From an uncultured Aquimarina sp. (lineage in GTDB: Bacteria > Bacteroidota > Bacteroidia > Flavobacteriales > Flavobacteriaceae): 64,000 nt of DNA. The stretch lies in the NCBI GenBank assembly GCA_947497175.1, contig CANMFM010000004.1:558001-622000 (forward strand), given 5' to 3'. The notes under the pieces were generated by a model that worked only from the letters and a program-made list of their open reading frames with translations, did not search any database and was not told the DNA's origin. Position 1 is the stretch's first letter; the number at the start of each line of letters is the position of its first letter. This document shows positions 19,224 to 28,204 of this stretch, piece after piece. The translations under genes were made by a program, and so were the position numbers.

Positions 19224-19634
19224 ATGATCTTAAAAAATATAATATTCTGTATTCTTGCAATCTTTTTGGGTGAAATAGTATTGATTTTATGCACTACACT
19301 TGCTCAGGAAGTTCTATTTGATGGTGTTAACTCCAGGTCATCAGTACCTGTAGTTGTTTTTGGAGGATTTTTTACTTTTTTAGCCGCGGTACTGGCAGGG
19401 TTAATTTCAAGAACTATTGGACGTGTATATGCCATAACAATTCCATCAGTTATTAGTTTTTTTATTATCTCAGAAATGGCATATCTCATTTTTTCAGGCA
19501 TAACACAAGACCCTGTATGGTTTGACATTCTTGCAGGCAGTGGTTTGATTAGTGGGATATGGATTGGATATCACTATTTAGAAATAAAGAATTCTTTCCA
19601 AATAAAAAACTATTACCCGGATCATCATCTATAG
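19224..19634 (+). CDS. Small four-helix membrane protein, unknown function (136 aa)
   Basis: Four predicted transmembrane helices: residues ~5-25, 42-62, 70-92 and 100-117 (IWIGYHYLEIK marks the end of the last). It starts 9 nt after the ankyrin gene, so it is the third gene of the SMP-30 operon. I do not recognise a family. Confidence 0.75.
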   Translation: MILKNIIFCILAIFLGEIVLILCTTLAQEVLFDGVNSRSSVPVVVFGGFFTFLAAVLAGLISRTIGRVYAITIPSVISFFIISEMAYLIFSGITQDPVWFDILAGSGLISGIWIGYHYLEIKNSFQIKNYYPDHHL

Positions 19635-19881
19635 TGTGAGTTGATGTAAGAAGATTTACACCAGCCCGAATGATCCCCATCATCACTGGAATTGTATCAA
19701 AGATTACTACATTTTCTGACACGATCATAGTCATCCTGCACGCTTAGAAGGAGAGATGGGATTTTTCTTCTTTCATCTCGGTCAGCATGAATAGATCGCC
19801 CCACAAAATTACTTTATCTTAAGACGCTTTTAATACAACACCCTCAGATAGCGTCTATCTCTATAAGAAGTTAAAAAAATA
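19635..19881. other. Intergenic stretch without a recognisable gene
   Basis: Between the convergent membrane-protein and amidase genes, including the terminator there is ~340 nt. Apart from the terminator inverted repeat at 19882-19955 I see only a 61-codon minus-strand frame (19549-19734) with no start signal and no family resemblance. Confidence 0.5.
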
Positions 19882-19955
19882 AAGAGGCTGTTTAAGAAGA
19901 AATCTATACCGTTTAAATTATTTTTATTTAATTATTTCTTCTTAAACAGCCTCTT
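19882..19955 (-). terminator. Terminator with 22-bp perfect inverted repeat after the amidase gene
   Basis: Arms at 19882-19903 and 19934-19955 are perfectly complementary (GAGGCTGTTTAAGAAG core) around a 30-nt A/T loop. On the minus strand the second arm is followed by TTATTTTTTTAA, fitting an intrinsic terminator 20 nt after the amidase stop. The long loop is unusual, and GAGGCTGTTT-type ends also occur on some insertion elements, so a decayed mobile element is the alternative. Confidence 0.6.
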
Positions 19956-19974
19956 GTACGTATGGTCTAAAGCC

Positions 19975-22269
19975 CTATTTTTTCATCAACTTTACGGTCT
20001 CGCTATAGGATCCCGAAGAAAGTCTGAAGAGATACAACCCCTGAGAGAGCCTCTCTATTAATGGTGTAATATCGAGTTCACTTTTTCCTTTATCCATATA
20101 ATCCTTAGGCATTGTAGCCACTGGTTTGCCTTGCATGTCATAAACAGAGATATTTACAATCCCGTACCTGGGTTGCTGCCATTGCACTACGGCTCTATCC
20201 TCTACTTCATTTGGATATAGCGTTAGTTTGGTATTGAAATTTTTTGCAAAAGATCTTAAAAAACTCATAGTGATGTCTAGATTACCTGGTGTAGACCAGT
20301 TTCCGGCATCATCTCTAACCATGCTTTTTACCTTTCCGCTGGATGTCCTGAGATCCTTAGTATTATTTTGATTTCCGGCAGTAACTACTACGCTATTCGT
20401 TGATCTAAATTTGTATACTTTAAGGTCATCAAAATCTACAGCTGTTTTATTGGTTCTAAGCGAAATAGCTGCTCCCGAAGAAATTGGGCTACTATCTTTC
20501 CAGTTTAGAAGGTAATCATTATTTTTCCATAGTTGTATAACTCCAAAAGCGGGACTATAAGTTACTCTATATTTGGCCCAGTTGTTATCTAAAGAAACAT
20601 CAGCAATAGCTCTGAAATAAAGTACATTGTTTACCGTTTCGTAGATTCGTACCTTATTATCTTCTCCACTAAACCATATGAGATACGAATTACCACGTTG
20701 ACTCAATGTTCCATCTGAAGACATAATATGAATCCCGAACTTACGAGGACCATTGGTCGAATTTACTTTTGCTGCAAATTCGTATAAATAAGGCAATCCT
20801 GAATCCTGGATTAGATAAGAACTCCAAAGTGTATTATCAGAAGTAGTATTGGTTTGACGTAATCTCCCGTTAATTACGCTCCAGTTTCCGGAACCCACAT
20901 CGTAAACCCCAAAATCCTGTCCAAAATTTTCATTAAAAAAACCATTTCTTCTATTGGCTAAATAACTAGAACCATATTTCTCCAACACCTGGTAATATTG
21001 TCGTGTTACTCCCACATTGTCATTGTCAGAAAAGTTTACGGTGAAATCTCCGGTTTGTGTATTTCCGCCGACAGCACTAATAGAAGTTGTGGGGGATGTC
21101 GTATCTGATGGTGGAGGCGCACTACCAGAACAACCATTAGAGAGCAAAAGATTTACTCCGCTTCTAATACCCCCTAAAGTTGCATATCCACCATTGCCAG
21201 GACATGCAGAGCAACCCGCATCACGATGTCCGGCGATATGAGATAGCGATCGATTTACAGAATAATGAAACGAAGATCCTACGGGATTAATATTTTCTTT
21301 ATCGGCTTTCCATGCCAATAAATTTTTCAACGCCGTTTGCGTTTGCGTTGTTGGAGTTACCGATGAGTAATCTCCTAGCATACATACGCCCATGGTATTG
21401 CGATTTCTTCCACAAAAATGGGCGCCAACAGCATTATCTCCTCCTGCTCTTCCTTCATAAATAACTCCATTGGGGTCAACCAGAAAATTGTACCCGATAT
21501 CTGACCATCCGTTTCCATTAATATGAAAATTTTGAATCGAACGCACTCTTGCGGCCCAATCACTACTGGTATTCGATCCAAATTCGTGATGTATGACAAG
21601 ATGCGACACCGCAGAAGTCGCCGCCGGGTTTCGAGAAATAGCTCCCCATTGACTTCTGCTCACTACCGATGGTTTATCACATGCAGCTTTTGCGACTTTT
21701 TGTACCGCGCTTTCATTAATTTGTTTTTGAATTTTCTTAGACGTTTCTCCAGGGCTATACTGAAATAGTTGAATGTTGGTAATAGAAACATCGCTTGTTT
21801 CCTTTTCAAAAGAGGCTTTATACTGAATATACCTGACTTTTTTATCCAAAAACTTCATCTTAGAGATGATTCGCTCACTGGTTTGTTCCTGATGTCCATC
21901 AAAAATTGTTGATTTCCAATCTGACCAGGATTTTCCGTTTCTAGACGTTCGATAATCAAGGCTTATTTTAGTATAATCTAAATGATTTCCCTTCCAAACG
22001 GTATACACAGAGATAAAGGGCTTTGGTCTTTTCAGGTCAATTTTTATGGGTTTAAGAATAAATTCTGGAACTTCTTGTGTGTTTTCCTGAAGTTCGAGCC
22101 CATTTGATTTTGAAATTAATGCTTTATGAGAAACTAAAGCATTTTGATCAGTTAGGTCAATGGTAAAGGTAGTTATACCTTCTCCTTTAAAAATATGCCG
22201 TTGTTGTGCTTTTGCCGCAAGCACAAAAAACAGACAATATAATACCAATGGTAATACATTTTTTTTCAT
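19975..22269 (-). CDS. Secreted PGRP-type N-acetylmuramoyl-L-alanine amidase with T9SS tail (764 aa)
   Basis: Signal peptide (MKKNVLPLVLYCLFFVLAAK), a ~150-residue beta region, then an Amidase_2/PGRP domain: VSRSQWGAISRNP, LVIHHEFG (zinc His), DIGYNFLVDPNGVIYEGRAG and HIAGHRDAGCSACPGN (second His and cysteine ligand). A Ser/Thr linker, a concanavalin-like domain (GQDFGVYDVGSGNWSVINGR) and a type IX secretion sorting tail (TLYPNEVEDRAVVQW...LYLFRLSSGSYSETVKLMKK) follow. It cleaves peptidoglycan stem peptides and is probably a surface or secreted bacteriolytic or remodelling enzyme. I start at ATG 22269; the longer frame begins with TTG. Confidence 0.93.
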   Translation of the reverse strand: MKKNVLPLVLYCLFFVLAAKAQQRHIFKGEGITTFTIDLTDQNALVSHKALISKSNGLELQENTQEVPEFILKPIKIDLKRPKPFISVYTVWKGNHLDYTKISLDYRTSRNGKSWSDWKSTIFDGHQEQTSERIISKMKFLDKKVRYIQYKASFEKETSDVSITNIQLFQYSPGETSKKIQKQINESAVQKVAKAACDKPSVVSRSQWGAISRNPAATSAVSHLVIHHEFGSNTSSDWAARVRSIQNFHINGNGWSDIGYNFLVDPNGVIYEGRAGGDNAVGAHFCGRNRNTMGVCMLGDYSSVTPTTQTQTALKNLLAWKADKENINPVGSSFHYSVNRSLSHIAGHRDAGCSACPGNGGYATLGGIRSGVNLLLSNGCSGSAPPPSDTTSPTTSISAVGGNTQTGDFTVNFSDNDNVGVTRQYYQVLEKYGSSYLANRRNGFFNENFGQDFGVYDVGSGNWSVINGRLRQTNTTSDNTLWSSYLIQDSGLPYLYEFAAKVNSTNGPRKFGIHIMSSDGTLSQRGNSYLIWFSGEDNKVRIYETVNNVLYFRAIADVSLDNNWAKYRVTYSPAFGVIQLWKNNDYLLNWKDSSPISSGAAISLRTNKTAVDFDDLKVYKFRSTNSVVVTAGNQNNTKDLRTSSGKVKSMVRDDAGNWSTPGNLDITMSFLRSFAKNFNTKLTLYPNEVEDRAVVQWQQPRYGIVNISVYDMQGKPVATMPKDYMDKGKSELDITPLIERLSQGLYLFRLSSGSYSETVKLMKK

Positions 22270-22592
22270 AGTTGATGAGTTTGTGTTTATCGAACTAAAA
22301 TCGTAAAAAAGTTTGATTTTACCCAAATTTTCATCGACATCAATTTGATTACTTTTTACAAAATCAACTCAGTAACCTATAAAAACAGCTATTCACAGGA
22401 ATCGTTAAAAAATGTTATAAAATGTTAATTTTGTGTATGCCTTATTGTTAAAGAAAGGGTACCAGATATTTATTTATCGAGATATGAAGTCAAAGGTTTT
22501 GAATACTTGGTAAATTTACTATTCTCACCCTTTTCAAGTTCAGTCTAAATTCGATCAATCATTAAATCGTGCTTATTTGTGCTATTAGACTT
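22270..22592. other. Upstream region of the amidase gene; no gene seen
   Basis: A/T-rich leader between the 73-aa membrane-protein gene and the amidase ATG. It should contain the amidase promoter, but no convincing TAnnTTTG box with a -33 partner is visible on the minus strand. Confidence 0.4.
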
Positions 22593-22814
22593 TCAAAAAT
22601 TTAATATATCTGCTCGCTTAAAGAGAAAAATTAGGGTCGCTGTAACCGCACCACTTATAAAAATAGCTCCTTGCCAATAATACAATCTCGTTACCCAATT
22701 TTTCCAGGTTCCTTCACTAAAAACTTCATTTTTGAAATATTCCTTAGAAATCTTCCAGTAAAGAAATATAATTAGTAAAAAAAGTGCTGTTATGATGATC
22801 CAGGTGGTTTCCAT
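22593..22814 (-). CDS. Small two-helix membrane protein (73 aa)
   Basis: Two hydrophobic helices: WIIITALFLLIIFLYW at residues 5-20 and GAIFISGAVTATLIFLF at about 49-65, joined by a Trp/Lys-rich loop. The helix pattern and ATG support a real gene. I do not recognise the family. Confidence 0.6.
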   Translation of the reverse strand: METTWIIITALFLLIIFLYWKISKEYFKNEVFSEGTWKNWVTRLYYWQGAIFISGAVTATLIFLFKRADILNF

Positions 22815-22973
22815 AGTATTACATTTTAAACTTATAGGTTATACTTAACTCCTCTTGCTAAAACCAAATATATGAATTGTAGCGCGGTAAACACAATTGA
22901 ATCAATGATCTATTTGCTCACTTTTCTATTATTTCTTCTACAGCCACTTTGCAGGCACGGTGTGGTATGTAGT

Positions 22974-23957
22974 TTATTTTTGAGTCATTTTTTGAATCCA
23001 ATCCATCAGTTCGTCTTTATGTATTGCATTCCAGGTTGTTTGTGCATTCTTTTTTTGTGACGAATTAGCCTCGGGTTGTAAAACAATTAATTCTGTATTA
23101 TTATTTCCTGCAAGCTCTAATTCAGCTAAAAACCCAACGATATCTGTCGAATTATTTTCATACAAGGTTTTGAGATACTTTGTTAACCTATATTTTATTG
23201 CGGGTTCTATGTATGCTCTTACTGCATAGTCTTTGTACACCTTAATATTTCTATTGTTTTTATCAAAATAGCTATATGGCGAAAAGTTATGATATGTTTC
23301 TGGTGCGGTTTTTGGCGTCCCTTTTAAATGCGTTTCTAACATATAATTTATAAAAGTTGCCTCCCATAAATCGTTTCGTGCGATTCGTATTTCGCGTTTA
23401 TGTTGATGCCATTTTCTTGTCCAATCTAACGTAAAATTACAGATGACAATTCCTTTTATATTGGGTTGAAACTCATCGTTGCTCTCTTTCATAAATTTAA
23501 TATATCTCATTGCTCTATGACCTGTTAGACTTGCTCCCAGAAAGAAAATATTTTTGTTGGGCAAATTATGTTTAGATAAGGCTTTCTGAATTAGTTTATG
23601 CGTAGAACGTAATGATGTTTGCGAAAAGTAAAAATCAAAAGGAATTTCTGTAGAGATCGATAGTACTGCGAAGCCTTTTTCGGAAGCTTGACCATAAACC
23701 TGCTTTGCGCTCTTATTCTTTTTGTCATATCCTGAATCCTCAAGAAAAATGAGTACCCCGTTGACCGGCGTATCATCTGGAAGCATTAGCGTATACCCTC
23801 TTTGGATAAGAGGTAAAAAATTATGCTCTCCTGTTCCGATTTTTATGCTATCGTTTTTTACTGATTCATATTCTTGTATGATGTTTTGTCCAAAAGAAAT
23901 ATTGTAGAAGCCTGACAGTAAAACAAAAAGTAAAAATCTCTTAATCATTATATTCAT
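22974..23957 (-). CDS. Secreted alpha/beta-hydrolase-like protein (327 aa)
   Basis: Signal peptide in MNIMIKRFLLFVLLSGFYNI (cut near SFGQ). The body has an alpha/beta-hydrolase pattern: LMLPDDTPVNGVLIFLEDSG (oxyanion strand), FAVLSISTEIP, and NIFFLGASLTGHRAMRYI, where Ser of GASLTG sits at a nucleophile-elbow position. The acid and histidine are not clear (possible H in NAIHKDEL), so activity is uncertain. I use ATG 23957 because the longer frame begins with TTG inside a GTTGAGC repeat core. It is the last gene of the cassette-like region. Confidence 0.6.
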   Translation of the reverse strand: MNIMIKRFLLFVLLSGFYNISFGQNIIQEYESVKNDSIKIGTGEHNFLPLIQRGYTLMLPDDTPVNGVLIFLEDSGYDKKNKSAKQVYGQASEKGFAVLSISTEIPFDFYFSQTSLRSTHKLIQKALSKHNLPNKNIFFLGASLTGHRAMRYIKFMKESNDEFQPNIKGIVICNFTLDWTRKWHQHKREIRIARNDLWEATFINYMLETHLKGTPKTAPETYHNFSPYSYFDKNNRNIKVYKDYAVRAYIEPAIKYRLTKYLKTLYENNSTDIVGFLAELELAGNNNTELIVLQPEANSSQKKNAQTTWNAIHKDELMDWIQKMTQK

Positions 23958-23978
23958 ATTATTTTGTCTTAAAATTGT

Positions 23979-23985
23979 GCTCAAC
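23979..23985 (-). repeat. GTTRRRY-type core upstream of the hydrolase gene
   Basis: On the minus strand it reads GTTGAGC, 22 nt before the hydrolase ATG, at the place where an attC-like element would end and the next cassette begin. A related GTTGGGT lies at 24018-24024. Weak alone; listed because similar cores recur at neighbouring gene boundaries. Confidence 0.25.
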
Positions 23986-24047
23986 GCTTAACATGTGTCG
24001 TAGCATAGTAAAATGTTACCCAACAATTACCTTATCTATGTTTTGAT

Positions 24048-24380
24048 TTATGCATTGGCTCTTCTATTCCAATGTTCTAACCAATTTGATTCGCTTGGTT
24101 TATCAAAATAGATAGCTTTTGTCAAAAAAACATCAGATTGGGAAAGATCAGAAAGTAACTCTGTTAGTTTTTCATTAAAAAGTAAATTAATTAATTCCGG
24201 TACATTTTTAATTAATTGTCTAATTGCAAATAACTCTTTTGTTTTCGTAAACGAATTTCCATCTTTATCAGCATCCTCTATACAAGTTAAAATTTGACTT
24301 ATTTCATGATCTGAATACAAGTCACTCAAAATGGAATATCCATTCTTCTTAAGTTCTATTTTGTTCTTTCCGTAATTCAT
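24048..24380 (-). pseudogene. Truncated phytanoyl-CoA dioxygenase (PhyH) family gene
   Basis: The first ~100 residues match the PhyH N-terminal part (LKKNGYSILSDLYSDHEISQ, LLSDLSQSDVFLTKAIYFDK, PSESNW). In intact members SNW is followed by the HxD iron-binding motif and ~150 more residues. Here the frame ends after LEHWNRRANA, so the Fe(II)/2-oxoglutarate site is missing. It is probably a deletion remnant. It lies between two repeat-like boundaries in the cassette-like region. Confidence 0.6.
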
Positions 24381-24387
24381 TTTCAGC

Positions 24388-24524
24388 TTGTAAATGACAA
24401 TTTATATATGGGTAGCTACAAAAAATCAGTCAGGATTTTTCTATATGATAGCAAGTTAATTAATTCAAGTAAATTTCTTACGAGAAAATTTTGCGATAAA
24501 CTATTATACGCGCTGTAATGGTGC
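24388..24524 (-). repeat. Degenerate attC-like palindromic element after the DinB gene
   Basis: On the plus strand its right end, TTATACGCGCTGTAATGGTG, resembles the end of the 30.6-kb element (TTATACACGTTGTTAGGCAC). It begins one base past the DinB stop codon, with the CTGTAA core 7 nt away. The left end (TTGTAAATGACAATTTATAT, then GGGTAG) is near the PhyH ATG. Pairing between ends is partial, so this is the weakest of the larger elements. Confidence 0.3.
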
Positions 24525-24525
24525 A

Positions 24526-25050
24526 TTATTTTTTAAGAATTCCTAAATAGTTGATCCATGGTCCAACCTCTTTCTTGTATTGTCTAGCCATAACTCTTGA
24601 AATTTGGGCAATATGCCCTAAATCATGAACTGCCCAAGTAGATATTAGTTGTCTAAGAGTTACATTGCCAAATTCTGGATGAATTCCAATTCGGTCAAAA
24701 TCTTTTTGAGTAAGATGCAATGAAGTCAATTCATTAAGATTATTCTCTCTCAATACTCTGAACTCTTTGATCAAATCATTGATTGGTTCGTTTTGATCTT
24801 TATTAAGTTGAGAAAACCTATCAAAAGGTTCAAAAAGCTTGTTTTCAGATTCACTTACTATAGTTTTGATTCGTACAATCCAATCCGTTTTCTCACCAAA
24901 TATCAAGTGCCCGACTATATCATATGGACTCCAAGTATTTTCACCTTCATTATTTTCAATCCATTCTCTAGATAAACCAACTAGTAAAGTTTCTAATACT
25001 TGAGGCGTTTTCTCTAGGATCTCTATTGATTTATGTAATTCGAAGTCCAT
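24526..25050 (-). CDS. DinB-family protein (174 aa)
   Basis: Four-helix DinB/DUF664 pattern with the metal-ligand histidines in place: IVGHLIFGEK in the first half and WAVHDLGHIAQISRVM in the second. Proteins of this fold include thiol transferases and many uncharacterised members, so the activity is not specified. Length is normal. It is single-gene in context, with an attc-like boundary just after its stop. Confidence 0.88.
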   Translation of the reverse strand: MDFELHKSIEILEKTPQVLETLLVGLSREWIENNEGENTWSPYDIVGHLIFGEKTDWIVRIKTIVSESENKLFEPFDRFSQLNKDQNEPINDLIKEFRVLRENNLNELTSLHLTQKDFDRIGIHPEFGNVTLRQLISTWAVHDLGHIAQISRVMARQYKKEVGPWINYLGILKK

Positions 25051-25166
25051 TCTTTTACTTTTTTAATGTTTCTTAAGGCATATAGCGTACACAAGTTAAA
25101 GATTAGACTTTAGGGTAAGCACATAACCTATATTAATAATAGCTCTTATTGTAGTTAGATTTAGTA

Positions 25167-25367
25167 CTAATTGATTTTAAAATAAATCACGGTATTCAAG
25201 AGAGTCCAAAAACAGCTAAACAATATCACACCAATTAGAAATATGTATCTAATTTTCTGGGTGATCTTGATTTTATTCTTAAAGTAATATCAATTAAAAA
25301 GTTCCATCAACGATCCTAATGAATAGAAAGCGTTGGCGCCGATTCCCCGAAAAATAACTCCTATCAT
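25167..25367 (-). pseudogene. Small membrane-protein gene interrupted by an in-frame TGA
   Basis: From ATG 25367 the frame reads MIGVIFRGIGANAFYSLGSL, MELFN, then TGA (25290-25292). It continues in the same frame YYFKNKIKITQKIRYIFLIG, VILFSCFWTLLNTVIYFKIN to a TAG. The part after TGA is a clean basic-plus-transmembrane segment, as if a 66-aa gene had lost one codon. It could be chance; the hydrophobic helix is the main argument. Confidence 0.35.
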
Positions 25368-25423
25368 ATCCTCAGTTGTCCATTCGTAATCAACTGTACT
25401 TAGTGCGAAACAACCCTGATTAC

Positions 25424-25433
25424 GTTGTGGGCA
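25424..25433 (-). repeat. GTTG-type boundary core after the SnoaL lipoprotein gene
   Basis: The plus strand reads ACGTTGTGGGCA, similar to ACGTTGTTAGGCAC at 30.7 kb, and it lies 10 nt past the stop codon of the 172-aa gene. A convincing partner arm was not found in the following ~370 nt. Confidence 0.25.
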
Positions 25434-25443
25434 GTAGGTTTTA

Positions 25444-25962
25444 TTACTTTTCATCGATTTTGAACCCATAAATGGTCGTCTGCATCCCAGCAATTTTCCA
25501 TTCTCCGTTTACTTTTTCCATGAGTCTTGTTTCGCGTTTCAGTCCACGTAGTGAGTCCTGTTGTTCAAATGTCACCCAAGCTCCATTCTCATAGAGCCTT
25601 ACATCAATTTTGTCCAATAATTTTGGAACAGGCTCGGGTTCTGGGTGTTCTTCAATAAATGTTTTGACGAATTGACTTATTTTATTCCAGCCCACAGATT
25701 CTGAAAAAGTACTGTCCGGAAAGTCAATGTAGATTTTCGTAATGTCAGAATCGTGTACCCAAGTATCCTCCCAGTCTTTGAAGTTTCTCTGAAAAGCGGC
25801 CTTGGTCTCGTTATTCAAGGTTTTTAAAATGGCTTTTTTCTCATTTTCAATATCGATTTCGGTATGTACTACTTGATCCATTTTGGTTATTTCGTTCTCT
25901 TTACAACTTATCGCGATAAGCAAGATGATCACTGAAACTATCGATAATACTGTGTTAGTCAT
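25444..25962 (-). CDS. SnoaL/DUF4440-like lipoprotein (172 aa)
   Basis: Lipoprotein signal with cysteine at about residue 20 (VIILLIAISCKENE). The mature part has an NTF2-like/SnoaL pattern: AILKTLNNETKAAFQRNFKD, WEDTWVHDSD, WNKISQFVKTFIEEHPEPEP, WVTFEQQDSL and VNGEWKIAGMQTTIYGF. Such proteins are periplasmic or outer-membrane bound with unknown ligand. It follows the 287-aa gene by 44 nt on the same strand. Confidence 0.82.
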   Translation of the reverse strand: MTNTVLSIVSVIILLIAISCKENEITKMDQVVHTEIDIENEKKAILKTLNNETKAAFQRNFKDWEDTWVHDSDITKIYIDFPDSTFSESVGWNKISQFVKTFIEEHPEPEPVPKLLDKIDVRLYENGAWVTFEQQDSLRGLKRETRLMEKVNGEWKIAGMQTTIYGFKIDEK

Positions 25963-26006
25963 GTTTTTACATTTATAGTCGAAGTTTAAATCAGACCTCT
26001 AATTAT

Positions 26007-26870
26007 TTAAATATTCTTATTGTTTGCAACAATATGATTATGGCTTGCTGCCAGCGTTTTGTTAAGGTTAAGTAATCTGCTTTCAAGTTTAGATAAATAA
26101 TCAATTTCTTCGTTGACAGAGGTAGTATTTTTCTCAATACGTTGCCATTTTTTTAGCAAGTCTGCAGTAATCCAAAACCATCTTTGGTCAAAATTAGTTA
26201 CTTTGGGTATATACCCAGTCTTTTTGGTAACTGAATGACCTTTACGTAACATAAAATAGATAAATCGTGAAGCAAATTTCCAATTTGTTTTTTTATGATT
26301 GACGCTATAGTCAAAACTAGCTACAAAAGACATAGCACCGGAAAAAGTTGTACTAAGTTTATTGAACATTGGTTGAACAACCAAACGCTGCTCATGATAC
26401 AATATTTCAGTATTAGCATCCCAAATCAGTTTTTCCGAAATTTCGATATTTGTTTCTTTTTTAGCAGTGTTCAGTTTATCGAATGCATCAACTACAATTT
26501 TATGTTTATTTGATTGAATCAGTTGATTTTTAAAAATGTTGTAATCGAGTTGGCTAAAAGCCAGGTGTAACGTACCAATTTCTAAAAAAATCCGATTATT
26601 TATTATTCTTATAATTTGAACATCATCTTCAATACTTCTGTTTTTCTTTTGGCAAGTATCAGGAAAGGATTTGATTCCGGTTTTTTTCCAATTCCAAAGT
26701 TTCAATTTTTCTCCGATATGAAATGATGCAAAAGCAGCCATTCCGGCCCATTTATAAAGTTTAGGCTCAATCTGATACAATTTGGCGTAGTAGGTTGTAA
26801 TAGTTCGATTTCTTCGAATTACATCTTCTTCCGGTGGAAGGTTAAATGTATATAATGGATGAATGCTCAT
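26007..26870 (-). CDS. Unrecognised cytoplasmic protein (287 aa)
   Basis: I do not recognise this family. It starts MSIHPLYTFNLPPEEDVIRR and is rich in Trp, Lys and Asn, with helical stretches (YYAKLYQIEPKLYKWAGMAA, FASFHIGEKLKLWNWKKTGI) and a mildly hydrophobic TFSGAMSFVASFDYSV. There is no signal peptide and no clear transmembrane span. It lies 48 nt after mgtE and 44 nt before the SnoaL lipoprotein gene, all on one strand. Confidence 0.7.
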   Translation of the reverse strand: MSIHPLYTFNLPPEEDVIRRNRTITTYYAKLYQIEPKLYKWAGMAAFASFHIGEKLKLWNWKKTGIKSFPDTCQKKNRSIEDDVQIIRIINNRIFLEIGTLHLAFSQLDYNIFKNQLIQSNKHKIVVDAFDKLNTAKKETNIEISEKLIWDANTEILYHEQRLVVQPMFNKLSTTFSGAMSFVASFDYSVNHKKTNWKFASRFIYFMLRKGHSVTKKTGYIPKVTNFDQRWFWITADLLKKWQRIEKNTTSVNEEIDYLSKLESRLLNLNKTLAASHNHIVANNKNI

Positions 26871-26918
26871 TTACTTTATTCAAAATTATAGTTCTCGACT
26901 TTTCCATTTAATAAAATG

Positions 26919-28202
26919 TTAAACAATACCTAAAACAGATGACAAGGCTGAAGCCAATCCTAAAAAGCTTAAAAATCCGCAAATATCAGTTACTGTGGTT
27001 AATATAATAGAAGAAGATGTTGCCGGGTCTTGTCCTATTGCCTTTAAACCTATAGGGATAACGGCCCCAGCAAATCCAGCAATGACCATAGAAAGAATCA
27101 TCGATATCCCTATGACAACAGCAATGCCAAGAGAATTTGCCCAGAAAAAGACGACAATACCTGTTGTTATCGCAACAGCTACGCCATTTATTAATCCGAC
27201 TAAGAGTTCTTTTTTGGCAACACGTAGCCACTGTCCTATCCTAATTTCCTTTAGTGCTAAACCTCTTATGGTGACGGCTAAAGCTTGTGAACCCGTATTC
27301 CCCGATTGACCTGCAACAACAGGAAGAAATATGGCTAGAATTGTAATTTTGGCAATAGTATCTTCAAAGAATCCAACGACCATTGAAGCCAAAAATGCCG
27401 TCACTAAATTGATTTGCAGCCAAGGTAAACGTTTGCGTACTGCAAATGATGTTTTTGATAGTGCGTGTTCTTCTTTACCAGCACCGAACATTGTTTGTAA
27501 ATCACCACTTACTTCTTCTCGAGAAGCTAATAGTACGCTATCGTTTCTGATAATTCCTAACAGATGATTATGGATGTCCACCACGGGAATTTGCAATAAG
27601 GTATGCGTTTCTATAGCCGCTAAGACTTCCTCTCGCGATGCCATAGCGTCAACACTATATGCCGCGTACATAAGCTCATGCAGTTGTTGTTCTGGGTTGG
27701 CAATAGCAATATAATTGACAGGCACTCTACCGATCAGTTTTTGTTCTTCATCTATAATATATATCGTGATAATTCTCTTATCGCCAAGTTTTCGCAGTTT
27801 CTCGAGTACGGTATTAACCGTGTCATCTTTAGAACAACTTAGTAAAATAGTTTCCATAAGAAAACCAGCAGTATTCTCGTCATAATTTAAAAAGTCCTTA
27901 ATTTCTCGTGACGTGATTTTAGGAAGTAATTCTAGTTTCTCATCAACAGCATCCCGGTTTAGTCTTGAAAGGACTCTGGCTGCTTTATGTGTATCGACTT
28001 TAGTAAAGATTTTTAGAAATAAGTCATCAGTCATTATTGGAAAAACATCAACGATGACGTGATTAGAAAATTTAAAGAATACATCTTGAGCAGTACTCTT
28101 CGTAGCTGTATTAAGAAATGAAAATATTTCATTATAGCTCTCTTTTTCAAGGTCGTATGCTATTTCATTTGATGTTTTTTCCGAAAATTCCTTGTCTGAC
28201 AT
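26919..28202 (-). CDS. mgtE: Magnesium transporter MgtE (427 aa)
   Basis: Full MgtE architecture: N-terminal superhelical domain (residues 1-125: FLNYDENTAGFLMETILLSC at its end), a CBS pair (~126-250: KRIITIYIIDEEQKLIGRVP, LLQIPVVDIHNHLLGIIRND), a plug helix, and five transmembrane helices. The pore motifs FLPVVAGQSGNTGSQALAVT and IGLKAIGQDPATSSSIILTT are intact. It imports Mg2+ and is gated by cytosolic Mg2+ through the N and CBS domains. It starts 2 nt after the MscS-like gene, so both are in one operon. Confidence 0.95.
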   Translation of the reverse strand: MSDKEFSEKTSNEIAYDLEKESYNEIFSFLNTATKSTAQDVFFKFSNHVIVDVFPIMTDDLFLKIFTKVDTHKAARVLSRLNRDAVDEKLELLPKITSREIKDFLNYDENTAGFLMETILLSCSKDDTVNTVLEKLRKLGDKRIITIYIIDEEQKLIGRVPVNYIAIANPEQQLHELMYAAYSVDAMASREEVLAAIETHTLLQIPVVDIHNHLLGIIRNDSVLLASREEVSGDLQTMFGAGKEEHALSKTSFAVRKRLPWLQINLVTAFLASMVVGFFEDTIAKITILAIFLPVVAGQSGNTGSQALAVTIRGLALKEIRIGQWLRVAKKELLVGLINGVAVAITTGIVVFFWANSLGIAVVIGISMILSMVIAGFAGAVIPIGLKAIGQDPATSSSIILTTVTDICGFLSFLGLASALSSVLGIV

Positions 28203-28204
28203 AC

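Noticed and set aside
19549..19734. 61-codon minus-strand frame after the membrane-protein gene
   Set aside because: Overlaps the end of a better gene, has no family resemblance and no hydrophobic or composition pattern of a real protein.
24015..24024. GTTACCCAAC as another complete attC-like element
   Set aside because: Only the short palindromic core is visible; no paired arms of useful length were found around it.
24526..25050. DinB and its neighbour as a toxin-antitoxin pair
   Set aside because: No small toxin-like partner with overlapping genes; the neighbours are a PhyH remnant and a lipoprotein gene.
25290..25493. 67-codon minus-strand frame overlapping the end of the SnoaL gene
   Set aside because: Its first 42 codons lie over the end of the real gene and a boundary repeat; only the part from 25367 looks protein-like and is listed as a broken gene.
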